Source: Chloroflexi bacterium UBA5177 (GTDB lineage Bacteria; Chloroflexota; UBA5177). From it: 34,343 nucleotides of DNA. The number at the start of each line of letters is the position of its first letter. The first letter of the stretch is position 1. The notes under the pieces were generated by a model. The model did not search any database, was not told the DNA's origin, and was given only the letters and a program-made list of their open reading frames with translations. Of the stretch, positions 6,909 through 15,554 are shown in pieces. The stretch spans positions 1 to 34,343 of the forward strand of contig DHWR01000030.1 of the NCBI GenBank assembly GCA_002413265.1, read 5' to 3'. Made by a program: the position numbers and the translations under genes.

Positions 6909-8144
6909 TTATGCCTTCCCCACGCTTGGGCCTTCGAGGAGCGGCAGAAGGCGGCCCTCAATGATGCTGTCCCATGAGTACTCCCGAAGCACGCGGCGAT
7001 AGAGGCGTGACTGTGCCCCTTCCAGCACGCCCAAAATCTTCGCGGCAATTGTATCAGGGTCGTCCTGGAGGTCGAAACGATGAACATGTTCCCCTCCGAC
7101 CTCACGGAACACGGGGATGTCGGTGAGAATGACCGGCACGCGTGCCAAGCCGGCTTCGAGGATCGGTAACCCGAATCCTTCCTGAGTACTTGGGAGGAGC
7201 AGGGCGTCGGACAGCGCGTAAAGCTCGGAGACGGTCTGGGTGGTTAGGTTCGCGTCTCGCGTGTCGGCCAAAAAGATCACCCTCTCCTCCACCTCGAGAG
7301 AAGCGCACAACTGCTTCAGCTCGTCGAGATAGGACATCGATCGGACCGGGTGGTGTGGCGCAGTGGGTCCGGAGACGAGGAAAAGGACATCGACTCCGCG
7401 GTTGGCGAGTGCCTTCACTGCACGAATCGCGAGCTCGACGTTTTTCCTACGGGTTATCCTGACGGGCAGAAGAAGCACCATGTCTCGGTCGGCCAGTTGG
7501 TGACGGCTCGCGATGTCACGAGCAGTCGGAGATAGCCGAAGAAAGGCCATGGGGTCGATCCCATTGGGAACGACTATGACATCCTCGACTTGATCTCCCC
7601 AGAGCGCCAGTAGCTCGCCGCGGCGTTCGGAGCTCACGGTCACGTATTGGACGCCAGGAGCGGGATATCTCAGGAGGTCCCAGGGGTGCCCGGGGTGCAT
7701 GGTCGACACATAGAGAGGATTGGTCCACGAGAGATCGTGGCACCACGCGATGACACGACGTCGAGCGACGGTGGCCGCAAGATGCCACGCAACCGAGGTG
7801 AGAGGGAGACTGAAGTGAAGAGTCAGAGCGTTGTGCACGATAACGCGATGCGCGCCTGAAGCGAGGGGAACAAGCCGCTCCAGTATGCGGCCCCGCATGT
7901 GCCAGAACCGTGGGCCGACCAGTCCCTGCGCGAGCTCGTTTTCCAGGGCGACAGCTTCCGGTGCGGCAACGTTGAGCTCGGGGACCACGTGCACGCGCAT
8001 CCCACCGGAGCCCTCTTGGCCAGCCACGATCTGGACCTCGAAGCCTCGTTCAGTGAGCAGGCGCGCATGTTCGAGGATGACGCTCTCTACGCCTCCGACT
8101 ACTCCCGGAGGTGTGTAATGCACCACCAGGATGCGCCGGCTCAT
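6909..8144 (-). CDS. GT4-family glycosyltransferase
   Basis: A 411-residue GT-B retaining glycosyltransferase. The N-terminal domain starts with the glycine loop TPPGVVGGVES (11-21). The C-terminal donor domain has PNGID (193-197), the phosphate-binding RITRRKN (229-235) and the E-x7-E signature E322-GFGLPIL-E330. The start ATG overlaps the upstream glycosidase gene by 4 bases, and the gpgS fusion follows 8 bases later, so all three are surely co-expressed. In Petrotoga and relatives, GpgS pairs with a GT4 enzyme adding mannose to give mannosylglucosylglycerate. That is the leading guess here, but donor and acceptor cannot be read from the sequence. An alternative is glycogen-like or cell-wall glycan synthesis. 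Confidence 0.88.
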   Translation of the reverse strand: MSRRILVVHYTPPGVVGGVESVILEHARLLTERGFEVQIVAGQEGSGGMRVHVVPELNVAAPEAVALENELAQGLVGPRFWHMRGRILERLVPLASGAHRVIVHNALTLHFSLPLTSVAWHLAATVARRRVIAWCHDLSWTNPLYVSTMHPGHPWDLLRYPAPGVQYVTVSSERRGELLALWGDQVEDVIVVPNGIDPMAFLRLSPTARDIASRHQLADRDMVLLLPVRITRRKNVELAIRAVKALANRGVDVLFLVSGPTAPHHPVRSMSYLDELKQLCASLEVEERVIFLADTRDANLTTQTVSELYALSDALLLPSTQEGFGLPILEAGLARVPVILTDIPVFREVGGEHVHRFDLQDDPDTIAAKILGVLEGAQSRLYRRVLREYSWDSIIEGRLLPLLEGPSVGKA

Positions 8145-10258
8145 CGCTGTCCGGCGGCAGCGCCGGCGCGATTCTCCTCCAACGAAGTAACGGCTGCTCG
8201 ATAGCCTTGAGCATCAAATTCGACATCGAGGCGCTGTTCTCCGACTCGCAAGTGTTCCAGTCTGATACGGCGAAAGGTCTCAGGGAGTAACGGAGCCGCG
8301 TTGACCGTGCCGTTGTCGAAATCGGGCTCCAGGCCGAGAATTGTTTGCAGAAGCATGAACACGCAACCGGCTGCCCAGGCCTGGGGGCTGCACGAGACAA
8401 TGTAGGCCGCCGGACTAGAGTTGAACCGCTTGTCGCGCTCGAACCCACAGAACAGCTCGGGTAACCGCGCATCAGAGAACCGGAAGCCGGCTTCAGTTAT
8501 CCCCGTGGCGATCTTAATCGCCTGCTCGGCGAATCCGCTTCGTCGAAGGCCAAGAGCAATGAGAATGGTGTCGTGCGGCCAGACCGAGCCGTTGTGGTAG
8601 CTCATGGGGTTGTAATTTGGCGAGTCAGCCGACAGGGTGCGTACACCCCAGCCAGAAAACATGTCTCGGTTTACGAGTCGGTCGGCGACTATCCGCGCCT
8701 TGTCGGGCTCGCAGATGCCTGACCACAAGCAGTGGGCGGCGTTCGACGTGACGGATGGCACCTGGCGCTTCTCTCGATCAAGCGCCAACGCGTAATACCC
8801 TTCGTCTTCCATCCAGAAATCGCGGTTGAAGCGGTGTCGAAGCTGGGCGGCCTCGAGTTCTAGCTTCTCGGCGAGCTCGGTCCCGACTCCTTGCCTCTTG
8901 AGCAGCCGGGCCATTCCGAGCTTCGCCTGGTACACGTAGCCCTGGACTTCCACAAGTGCGATAGGGGCTTCTGCAATTGCGCCGTCGGGAAACTGTACCG
9001 AGTCGACGGAATCTTTCCAACCCTGGTTTGCCACGCCGCCGGGTCGGTGCGAAATATATTCAACGTAGCCGTCCCCGTCCAGATCGCCATACTGGTCGAT
9101 CCACTCGAGTGCCGAGATGGCGGACGGGTACAGGTCGTTGAAGAGTTCGGTCGACCCGAGCCAATTCATGGTCTCCTCGAGGAGCACCAAGAATAGCGGC
9201 GTGGCGTCGACCGTTCCGTAATACGGGGTGTGCGGCACCTCCTTCAAGCTGGCCAGCTCACCCCGGCGGATTTCGTGGAATATTTTGCCGGGCTCTTCCT
9301 CCCGGTAGGCGTCCACTTCGGTCCCTTGGTGAGCCGCCAGGAATCGGAGCGTGCCCTCCGCAATCGACGGGTTGTACATCAGCGTTTGAAGCGAGGTGAT
9401 GATTGCATCACGGCCGAACGGCACCGCGTACCAAGGGATACCGGCATCGGGTACGAGACCCTGAGGCGTCCTCTCAATCAGCTTTCGCGTGTCGTAGCGA
9501 CTGGCGCGTAGCAAATGGCGGTCAAACAGCTCGTTGTTGGTCGTGATGCGGGTCGACGTATCGTCCCACTCTTTGTACGAGCGGGCCAGGGCTTCGAGTC
9601 CATGCTCGAAATTCGGTTCGTGTTCTACTTTCTCGTCGGTCATCCAGGGTTGGACGTGGATGACTATTGAGTCCGGGCGGTTGGGCTCGAGGTGCAGCTC
9701 GAAGCGCACTTCCTGGCTCGAAGTCGCTTCCGCTTCCCGATTGAAGCCCACGTGCGTGCGGCGCTCCACGCCATCGCGGCCACGGTACGAAAAGTCTATC
9801 CGTCCCTCGCCGAAGGAAACCGTGATGCGGCCCGCTACCCTCTGCGTCTTGAAGCCTCTAACGGCAAAGATGTCTCGAAAATCCGCGTCGACGGCCAGGC
9901 GCACCTCGAGATCCACAGGAAACTGATTGCAATTAAGAAATCCAAGTCTTTCGAAAAGGCCCTCACCGGTCACAAACCGGCTCCGTCTGATGCTGACCGT
10001 CTGCTGCTTTACTCGGCGGCCCTCTGAGGTCGTTAGCGGCGGATTGACCGATTGGAAGGTAGCGATGTACTGCTTGTCGGTTGAATGAGAGAGAGCGACC
10101 GGTTTGAGGCCGTTCACTGTCAGCTCGAATCGATTCAGGAAGCGCGTGTCCCGAAAGTACATTCCGAGGCCGCCGGGATTTTCGGTAGGAACATCCCCGG
10201 CCGCGTTACTAATGAACTGGAGATCGTCCTCTTTGAGTGTTACGGTGCCGCTTAGCAT
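8141..10258 (-). CDS. Amylo-alpha-1,6-glucosidase-like glycoside hydrolase (GDE_N_bis + (alpha/alpha)6 barrel)
   Basis: A 705-residue cytoplasmic enzyme with no signal peptide. Residues ~5-200 form the beta-rich N-terminal domain typical of putative bacterial debranching enzymes (YFRDTRFLNRFEL near 34-46). The rest is an alpha/alpha-barrel hydrolase with GIPWYAVPFGRDAIIT (273-288, likely acid residue D284), WKDSVDS (414-420), and a C-terminal SYHNGSVWPHDT block. Relatives are annotated as glycogen debranching enzymes or as MGH1-like hydrolases acting on mannosyl/glucosyl-glycerate. Sitting in front of GT4 and gpgS, it may break down the solute those make, or trim an alpha-glucan. The ATG at 10258 has GAAGAG upstream. 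Confidence 0.85.
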   Translation of the reverse strand: MLSGTVTLKEDDLQFISNAAGDVPTENPGGLGMYFRDTRFLNRFELTVNGLKPVALSHSTDKQYIATFQSVNPPLTTSEGRRVKQQTVSIRRSRFVTGEGLFERLGFLNCNQFPVDLEVRLAVDADFRDIFAVRGFKTQRVAGRITVSFGEGRIDFSYRGRDGVERRTHVGFNREAEATSSQEVRFELHLEPNRPDSIVIHVQPWMTDEKVEHEPNFEHGLEALARSYKEWDDTSTRITTNNELFDRHLLRASRYDTRKLIERTPQGLVPDAGIPWYAVPFGRDAIITSLQTLMYNPSIAEGTLRFLAAHQGTEVDAYREEEPGKIFHEIRRGELASLKEVPHTPYYGTVDATPLFLVLLEETMNWLGSTELFNDLYPSAISALEWIDQYGDLDGDGYVEYISHRPGGVANQGWKDSVDSVQFPDGAIAEAPIALVEVQGYVYQAKLGMARLLKRQGVGTELAEKLELEAAQLRHRFNRDFWMEDEGYYALALDREKRQVPSVTSNAAHCLWSGICEPDKARIVADRLVNRDMFSGWGVRTLSADSPNYNPMSYHNGSVWPHDTILIALGLRRSGFAEQAIKIATGITEAGFRFSDARLPELFCGFERDKRFNSSPAAYIVSCSPQAWAAGCVFMLLQTILGLEPDFDNGTVNAAPLLPETFRRIRLEHLRVGEQRLDVEFDAQGYRAAVTSLEENRAGAAAGQR

Positions 10259-10313
10259 GCGCTCTTCGAGCTAAAGAATTGACGTTCCCTGATTCGTAGG
10301 GTTGACACGCATG

Positions 10314-10319
10314 ATTATA
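10314..10319 (-). promoter_or_regulatory. Possible -10 (TATAAT) for the glycosidase-GT4-gpgS operon
   Basis: A perfect TATAAT on the minus strand lies about 55 bases before the glycosidase ATG, and it overlaps the TAA stop of the upstream HD gene. No good -35 is present 16-18 bases before it. If real it would let the three sugar genes be expressed apart from the HD gene; if not, all four form one transcript. Confidence 0.3.
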
Positions 10320-11091
10320 CGGGGCTGTCCTTCAGCACTATCTCGAGATGGGCACGAGCTACAGCCTCATTGATCGGATTCTGAGCCACTGCCTTCTCCG
10401 GCCCTTCATGTGGATCCGCCTTGGCCATGGAGTCTCCGAGGAACAATACCCCGATCTCAACGTAGTCTTCGGGATGCGAGGCTTGCGTGTTGAGCGCGAA
10501 CTCTCGAAATTCTTTCGATCGGGGAAAATCCAGCGTGAAGCTGCCGAGCTGGCGAGCCTTCTTTCGTGCCAATGCCAGAACGAAATGATCCTGTGCTGCG
10601 AGCGCCACATATGCCACCTGGTCCGGAGACAGGCCGAATCTTTCCAGATGCAACTCGTTGCGGATTATCTCCCCGGACAGCTTCTCGTGCCCGGCAAAGT
10701 GGAAGCCTCCGCTCCCGACAGTTCGCGAGCCGAATTTACCGATGTCGTGCAGCAGGATCGCGATCTTGAGAAGGTCCCAGCGTTCGACGTCATCTATGGT
10801 TTGAGCCAGCCAAGCACGGGTCTGCTCCCACAAATCCCAGCCCTTCAATCGATCGGGGACTATTGACTCGTAGAGGTGCAGGAATACTCTGGTGTGGGTG
10901 AGTATCCCCCATTGGTGCCACTGCATCTGGTGCTGATCACGTTGGTCCGGCTGATCGAGGAAGGTGCGGTTGTAGGTCTCAGCCGTATCCAGATGCGTCC
11001 GAATGACGTCTCGCGCGAATGCAGGGAGCTGTTCTTCAACGTCTTCAACGATTTTGGATATGTCGCGCACGCGCCCTGCCTTCTCGCCCAC
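10315..11091 (-). CDS. HD-domain metal-dependent hydrolase
   Basis: A 258-residue HD-superfamily phosphohydrolase. Likely metal ligands are H66 (GILTHTRVF), H115-D116 (LLHDIGKFG), H135 (FHFAGHEKLS) and D220 or D226 (FLGDSMAKAD). No signal peptide or fused sensor domain is seen. The start GTG (11091) is the only one available in frame, because a TAA lies 18 bases upstream. It is the first gene of the minus-strand sugar group, ending 56 bases before the glycosidase. By position it is a candidate for the missing phosphatase that would remove phosphate from glucosyl-3-phosphoglycerate, but HD enzymes act on many nucleotides and phosphoesters, so this is a guess. Confidence 0.8.
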   Translation of the reverse strand: MGEKAGRVRDISKIVEDVEEQLPAFARDVIRTHLDTAETYNRTFLDQPDQRDQHQMQWHQWGILTHTRVFLHLYESIVPDRLKGWDLWEQTRAWLAQTIDDVERWDLLKIAILLHDIGKFGSRTVGSGGFHFAGHEKLSGEIIRNELHLERFGLSPDQVAYVALAAQDHFVLALARKKARQLGSFTLDFPRSKEFREFALNTQASHPEDYVEIGVLFLGDSMAKADPHEGPEKAVAQNPINEAVARAHLEIVLKDSPV

Positions 11092-11218
11092 TCGATCTCG
11101 CTCTTCATCTTAAGCACGGCTGCCGGGACACTCCTGATAAACTCCAAAGCCGTACAGCACATCGTTGTGACGGCGTTCGGGCCGTCCGCAGAGCGACTTT
11201 GTGGAGTGATTAGGAAGC

Positions 11219-11833
11219 TTGCGACTACTTGTTTTGACGCCGGTCATCCTGCTGGTTGCTGGGTGCGGCTCCGCAGCGCAGTCCCCGGGGCCGACGCCGA
11301 CTCACTCACCGCATCTCTATTCGGCGCCTCCGCGGATGTCGATCAACACGAGGGGTTTGTACACGGCGACAGTGAGAACGAGCGACGGAACAATGGTCAT
11401 CCAACTGGCACCGCGACTGGCTCCGCTCGCCGTGAACAACTTCATCTTTCTCGCGCGGCACCACTTCTACGACCGGAACATATTTCATCGCATCATCAAG
11501 GGACGATACATCCAGTCCGGCGATCCAACCGGGACGGGTTTCGGTGGCCCCGGATATACCTTCAGAGTCGAGAAGCCGGCCCGGCCGTACGCGATCGGTG
11601 ACGTCACTATGGCCCGCACCAGTCAACCGAATTCGAACGGATCTCAGTTCTTCGTCATAGTGGGGCACGCCGGCACGCTTCTGGCGCCGAACTTCACAAT
11701 CATCGGAAAGGTGACGTCGGGCATGAATGTGGCTGAAAAGATCGCCTCCACTCCTGTGGGAGTGAATCCAGGTAGTAACGAACTCTCCGACCCGCTGGAG
11801 GACGTATTCATCAACTCGATCTCGATCCATTAG
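11219..11833 (+). CDS. Lipoprotein cyclophilin-type peptidyl-prolyl isomerase
   Basis: A 204-residue prolyl isomerase anchored outside the cell membrane. A lipoprotein signal ends in LLVAGCG (lipid-modified Cys16), followed by a Pro/Ser-rich linker to ~residue 45. The cyclophilin domain then has [36 protein letters not shown], and [11 protein letters not shown]. The catalytic Arg and the FHR and QFF blocks are present. It probably helps fold exported proteins. The start is a TTG at 11219 with AGGA 3 bases upstream; an in-frame TGA 12 bases before the TTG excludes an earlier start. It converges on the YyaL-type gene with a 23-base 3' overlap. Confidence 0.9.
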   Translation: MRLLVLTPVILLVAGCGSAAQSPGPTPTHSPHLYSAPPRMSINTRGLYTATVRTSDGTMVIQLAPRLAPLAVNNFIFLARHHFYDRNIFHRIIKGRYIQSGDPTGTGFGGPGYTFRVEKPARPYAIGDVTMARTSQPNSNGSQFFVIVGHAGTLLAPNFTIIGKVTSGMNVAEKIASTPVGVNPGSNELSDPLEDVFINSISIH

Positions 11834-13868
11834 GTCGGATACCGTCGAGCTGTCTTGCGAGGGCCGCCGGCTCAGTAACAGGAAATTGGCAGGAGAAGTG
11901 TTCGCAGACGTAAGCCGTCGTCTTCCCTTCGATCGGCTGGCGCCCGACCAACAGTGGAGACGCTTCCGAGGCGCCGACCGAGAGAACGGCATTTGGGCGA
12001 TATCGTTTGAACACTTCGTCAAGCATCCCGTCCAGCTCATCCCGATTGCCGACATCCGTGACAGCTATCTGTATGGGAGTAGCAAGGGCGAGATCCGCTG
12101 CGCAGAGCAGGTAAGGAACTCCCAGCGGCGCTTTCTCGACTAGAGAGCCCGCCGCCCGGAGAACTGAAAGCGCCTTCCTTCGAGGCTCTGCTTCTCCCGT
12201 GAGGGCTTCAAGGAGCAGCAGAACGCGCGCCGCCGACGCATTGCCTGACGGGATGGGATTGTCGAAGAGACTTCGAGGGCGGACTACCAGGCTCTCGCCG
12301 TCTCGTGGGGTGTCGAAGAATGAGCCGGCGTCCTCATCCCAGAAGCGCTCTATCATCTCCTGCGAAATCTCACGAGCTGTACGAAGATGGGCCGGATCGG
12401 CGGCGGCTTGTGAGAGCGCGATCAGCGCCTCGGCCAGGAACGCGTAGTCGTCGAGAAAGGCGGGAACTGAGCCGGGCCCGCTCCTGAAGCTCCGAACAAG
12501 CTTCCCGGCCGGCCGCATTTCTCTGAAAATGAACTCCGTCGCAGTGAGCGCAGCATCGATGTAGTCCTGGCGTTTGAGAACGCTACCCGCTTCCGCGAGT
12601 GCCCGTATTGCCAGTGCATTCCACGATACGAGCGTCTTCGAATCGGTTTGCGGCCGAACACGACATCGACGTGCGGCCAGCATCCGCACGTCGATGTCGC
12701 GCAGCGACGCTTCTGCGTCGGCCACGTCGAGGCCGAATGCCTCTGCAAGCTCCTCGGCACCGGACCGAACAGTAAGTACCGTCTTTCCCTCGAAGTTGCC
12801 CCCCTCGGTGACTCCATACCGCGCGCGGGCCAGAGCGGCGAGCTCCGGGCCGACTGCCTGAGCGACGGATTGCGGGTTCCAGACGTAGTAGACGCCTTCT
12901 TTTCCCTCACTGTCGGCGTCCTCCGAGCAGTAGAAAGAACCTTCGGACGCTCTGAGGTCTCGAAGCAGATAGTCGAGAGTCTCCTCTACTACTCGCCTGA
13001 GTCGCGGGTTGCCTGTTATCTGGAAAGCGTAGAGGTAGACGCGTGCGAGAAGGGCGTTATCGTACAACATCTTCTCGAAGTGCGGAACCAACCACACGGA
13101 ATCCACTGCATACCTGTGAAAGCCACCTCCGAGATGGTCGTAAATCCCACCTTCACTCATACGGGCAAGCGTGAGCAGTGCAAGGTCGAGAGAGTCCTGG
13201 CGGCCGAATCTGTGGTGTGCCTGTAGGAGAAACTCGATGGCAAGGGGCTGCGGAAATTTCGGAGCTCCACCAAACCCGCCATGCTGCCAGTCACCCTGAC
13301 CAATCGCGGTGTCGACAGCGCCCAGCAAGTGCTTCTCTTCCAGATCTCCAAAAGCGACGTTGGAACCCTGGGACTGACGAACGGCGTTCGTCAGTACCTC
13401 GGCGTTGTGCTCGACATCGTCTGGACTTTCCTGAAAGACAGCCGACACGCCCTCCAGCACCTGAGTCCAGCTGGGGAGCCCATGTCGTGGCTCGGGCGGG
13501 AAGTACGTGCCGCCAAAGAATGGCTTGCCGGCTGACGTGAGGAAGACGTTGAGGGGCCAACCGCCCTGTCCGGACAGCGCTTGAACGGCGGACATGTAAA
13601 TGGAGTCCACATCCGGGCGTTCCTCTCGATCGACCTTGATATTCACGAAATGCTGGTTCATGAAACGCGCGACGTCCGCATCTTCGAATGACTCATGGGC
13701 CATGACGTGGCACCAGTGACAGGCCGAATAGCCAATGCTCACGAGCACCGGCAGATGCTGATTTCTGGCATGCTCGAGAGCTTCCATGCCCCAGGGATAC
13801 CAGTCGACAGGGTTTCCGGCATGCTGGAGCAGATACGGGCTCTTCTCGTTTTCGAGTCGATTGGGCAC
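11811..13868 (-). CDS. YyaL/SSP411 family thioredoxin-fold (DUF255) protein
   Basis: A 685-residue protein combining an N-terminal thioredoxin-like domain (~1-165) with a C-terminal (alpha/alpha) barrel like that of N-acylglucosamine epimerases. The start region [19 protein letters not shown] and VDWYPWG are hallmark. The redox motif is C50-HW-C53 within [22 protein letters not shown] and GGTYFPP also match. Mammalian homologues are called spermatogenesis-associated protein 20, but the enzymatic role is unproven. I choose the GTG at 13868 (AAGGGG 7 bases before, giving MPNRL). A GTG at 13901 would add 11 unconserved residues. The 3' end overlaps the cyclophilin gene by 23 bases. Confidence 0.9.
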   Translation of the reverse strand: MPNRLENEKSPYLLQHAGNPVDWYPWGMEALEHARNQHLPVLVSIGYSACHWCHVMAHESFEDADVARFMNQHFVNIKVDREERPDVDSIYMSAVQALSGQGGWPLNVFLTSAGKPFFGGTYFPPEPRHGLPSWTQVLEGVSAVFQESPDDVEHNAEVLTNAVRQSQGSNVAFGDLEEKHLLGAVDTAIGQGDWQHGGFGGAPKFPQPLAIEFLLQAHHRFGRQDSLDLALLTLARMSEGGIYDHLGGGFHRYAVDSVWLVPHFEKMLYDNALLARVYLYAFQITGNPRLRRVVEETLDYLLRDLRASEGSFYCSEDADSEGKEGVYYVWNPQSVAQAVGPELAALARARYGVTEGGNFEGKTVLTVRSGAEELAEAFGLDVADAEASLRDIDVRMLAARRCRVRPQTDSKTLVSWNALAIRALAEAGSVLKRQDYIDAALTATEFIFREMRPAGKLVRSFRSGPGSVPAFLDDYAFLAEALIALSQAAADPAHLRTAREISQEMIERFWDEDAGSFFDTPRDGESLVVRPRSLFDNPIPSGNASAARVLLLLEALTGEAEPRRKALSVLRAAGSLVEKAPLGVPYLLCAADLALATPIQIAVTDVGNRDELDGMLDEVFKRYRPNAVLSVGASEASPLLVGRQPIEGKTTAYVCEHFSCQFPVTEPAALARQLDGIRPNGSRSS

Positions 13869-13912
13869 AGTCGATCCCCTTCCCGGCGGCTCGGCGCTCA
13901 CATTCTAGGGGG

Positions 13913-13921
13913 TGGTATACT
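13913..13921 (+). promoter_or_regulatory. Extended -10 promoter for the 13953 gene run
   Basis: TGGTATACT is a full extended -10 (TG, one base, TATACT) in the gap between divergent genes. It places transcription start near 13928, about 25 bases before the ATG at 13953, leaving room for the GGAGG site. The -35 is poor, which is common for extended -10 promoters. Confidence 0.5.
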
Positions 13922-13952
13922 GTGCCGATTTTCCGGAGTTCTGGAGGCAGCT

Positions 13953-14168
13953 ATGGCCCATGAAACGCCCTGGTCGGGACCCGAAACTCCCCCGGCAGGC
14001 GGCAGGCCAGGAGGCGGCCTCGGGGTCGCCGTTCTTTTGGCGGCGCTTGCAGCTATTGGAGCCGGCCTCGCGATCCAGCAGATTATTCAACGGCGGTTGA
14101 GTAAGCCGGAAATCGCGAGACTTAAGTTCTATCGATATCTACGCGAACGGGGCCACCTAGAGTCCTAA
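13953..14168 (+). CDS. Small single-pass membrane protein
   Basis: A 71-residue protein starting at an ATG with GGAGG 7 bases upstream. It has a Pro/Gly-rich N-terminal tail (1-22), one transmembrane helix (~23-42, LGVAVLLAALAAIGAGLAIQ) and a basic cytoplasmic-looking tail ending KFYRYLRERGHLES. The stop codon directly abuts the ATG of the secreted SH3/TIM-barrel gene, so the pair is tightly coupled and may work together at the envelope. I do not recognise the family. Open frame runs further upstream, but the strong ribosome site and the promoter between fix this start. Confidence 0.75.
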   Translation: MAHETPWSGPETPPAGGRPGGGLGVAVLLAALAAIGAGLAIQQIIQRRLSKPEIARLKFYRYLRERGHLES

Positions 14169-15539
14169 ATGCGTCTACGTCGTCTTATTGCCGCCGCCCT
14201 CGTGGCGGCGGTGCTGTTTCCAAACTCGGTCTCGGCCGGAAGCGCTTCAAAAGGGGCTCGTCTCGGTCTAGTCCTGCACGACGGCGTCTCTCTGCGCTCT
14301 GGACCTTCCACTCATGCTTCGGTAGTGGCCGTGCTGGTGGAACAGACACAGGTGGAACTGCTGAAAACGACCCAGCAGTGGAGACACGTTCGCATCTGGG
14401 CGAGCGTGAAGGGCTGGCTTCCAGCTCGCGAAGTCGTATTCCGAAAGCCATGGAAGACGGTTTCAACCTATCGCGCTCCTGAAGTTCACTACCACGTCCA
14501 GGTCCACGGCGCTCTTGCTCTGGACCAAGCGGCCGTGTTGACATCGCCGACGCCACTGTTTTCAGGCCCCGGAGGGCACCGCTTGTCGGTCCTTCCCGCG
14601 GGTTCGGTCGCGGTGACGGCCTGGAGGCAAGATGCGACGGGAAGCATCTGGTACGGGATGCGCGGCGGATGGGTCAGAGCGGACTCTGTGGTCTTTGCCG
14701 GACCGGACCCAACCCGCACGACGGTGGGAGGACTGCTCCTCTGGCAGGGAGCGGCCGGCAAGGGAATGTGGATCACGTTGGGCCCAATAGCCGATAGCAA
14801 TCCGAAGGCAATCGTGCAAGCCGCTCTCGACTCCGGCATCCGCCATCTCTACCTCGAGAGCGCGATTTCGCCGCTAGGTTTCCATGGGAAGCAGTCGGTA
14901 GGCCCGCTCCTCGAGGAGGCTCACCGGCACGGACTCATCGTTCTGGCGTGGGTCTACCCCTACCTCTATGACATTGCGTCGGACGTTGCACTGACGCGAG
15001 AGGTCGCCGCGTACCGATCAAAGACTGGAGAGCAATTTGACGGCATCGCAGCCGATCTCGAAAGAAACATGGCCGGCCCTGCGATCTCTGCCTACTCGCA
15101 ACTGATACGCGCCTATCTGGGCCAGCACTATCTGCTTGTTGGAGTGACCTATCCAGCTCAGTCACTAGCCTCGTATCCGTTCGGGGCCGTGGCTCGGTCC
15201 TACAATGTTGTGGCCCCAATGGACTATTGGCATCAGACGGCTACAAGCCGCGGGCTCAATTACGGGGGAATGGGATACGGGGCCGATTATTCACAGCGGT
15301 ACGCGGAGGACTCGATTCTCGCGATTAGACGAGCGGCACCGGGCGCAAAGATCGAGCCCATTGGACAGGCATTCGATAACTTCGGCCACGAAGAAATGGG
15401 CCCGAATGCTCCCTCAGCGGAAGAGATCAAAGGATTTCTGCGGGGAAGCAAGCTGAGTGGCGCGATCGGCGTCTCGTTCTTCCAATGGATGACTGCAACC
15501 GACGCCGAGTGGAGAGCAATCCGTGCATTTCGGTACTGA
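14169..15539 (+). CDS. Secreted SH3-domain and TIM-barrel glycoside-hydrolase-like protein
   Basis: A 456-residue exported protein. The signal peptide covers ~1-23 (RRLIAAALVAAVLFPNSVSA). A bacterial SH3 domain (~29-92) has HDGVSLRSGPSTHASVVAVL and WASVKGWLPAREV; a second SH3-like repeat spans ~120-177 (VRADSVVF at its end). Residues ~185-456 resemble a TIM-barrel hydrolase of the DUF4015 kind: GIAADLERN, NVVAPMDYWHQT, and a final GAIGVSFFQWMTATD. Such proteins are likely to bind and cut wall polysaccharide; substrate is unknown. It directly follows the 71-aa membrane protein and precedes proS by 15 bases. Confidence 0.8.
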   Translation: MRLRRLIAAALVAAVLFPNSVSAGSASKGARLGLVLHDGVSLRSGPSTHASVVAVLVEQTQVELLKTTQQWRHVRIWASVKGWLPAREVVFRKPWKTVSTYRAPEVHYHVQVHGALALDQAAVLTSPTPLFSGPGGHRLSVLPAGSVAVTAWRQDATGSIWYGMRGGWVRADSVVFAGPDPTRTTVGGLLLWQGAAGKGMWITLGPIADSNPKAIVQAALDSGIRHLYLESAISPLGFHGKQSVGPLLEEAHRHGLIVLAWVYPYLYDIASDVALTREVAAYRSKTGEQFDGIAADLERNMAGPAISAYSQLIRAYLGQHYLLVGVTYPAQSLASYPFGAVARSYNVVAPMDYWHQTATSRGLNYGGMGYGADYSQRYAEDSILAIRRAAPGAKIEPIGQAFDNFGHEEMGPNAPSAEEIKGFLRGSKLSGAIGVSFFQWMTATDAEWRAIRAFRY

Positions 15540-15554
15540 GAAGGGCTGAACACA

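Noticed and set aside
10302..10319. TTGACA followed by TTATAC on the plus strand.
   Set aside because: The spacing is only 7 bases and no plus-strand gene lies downstream until 11219.
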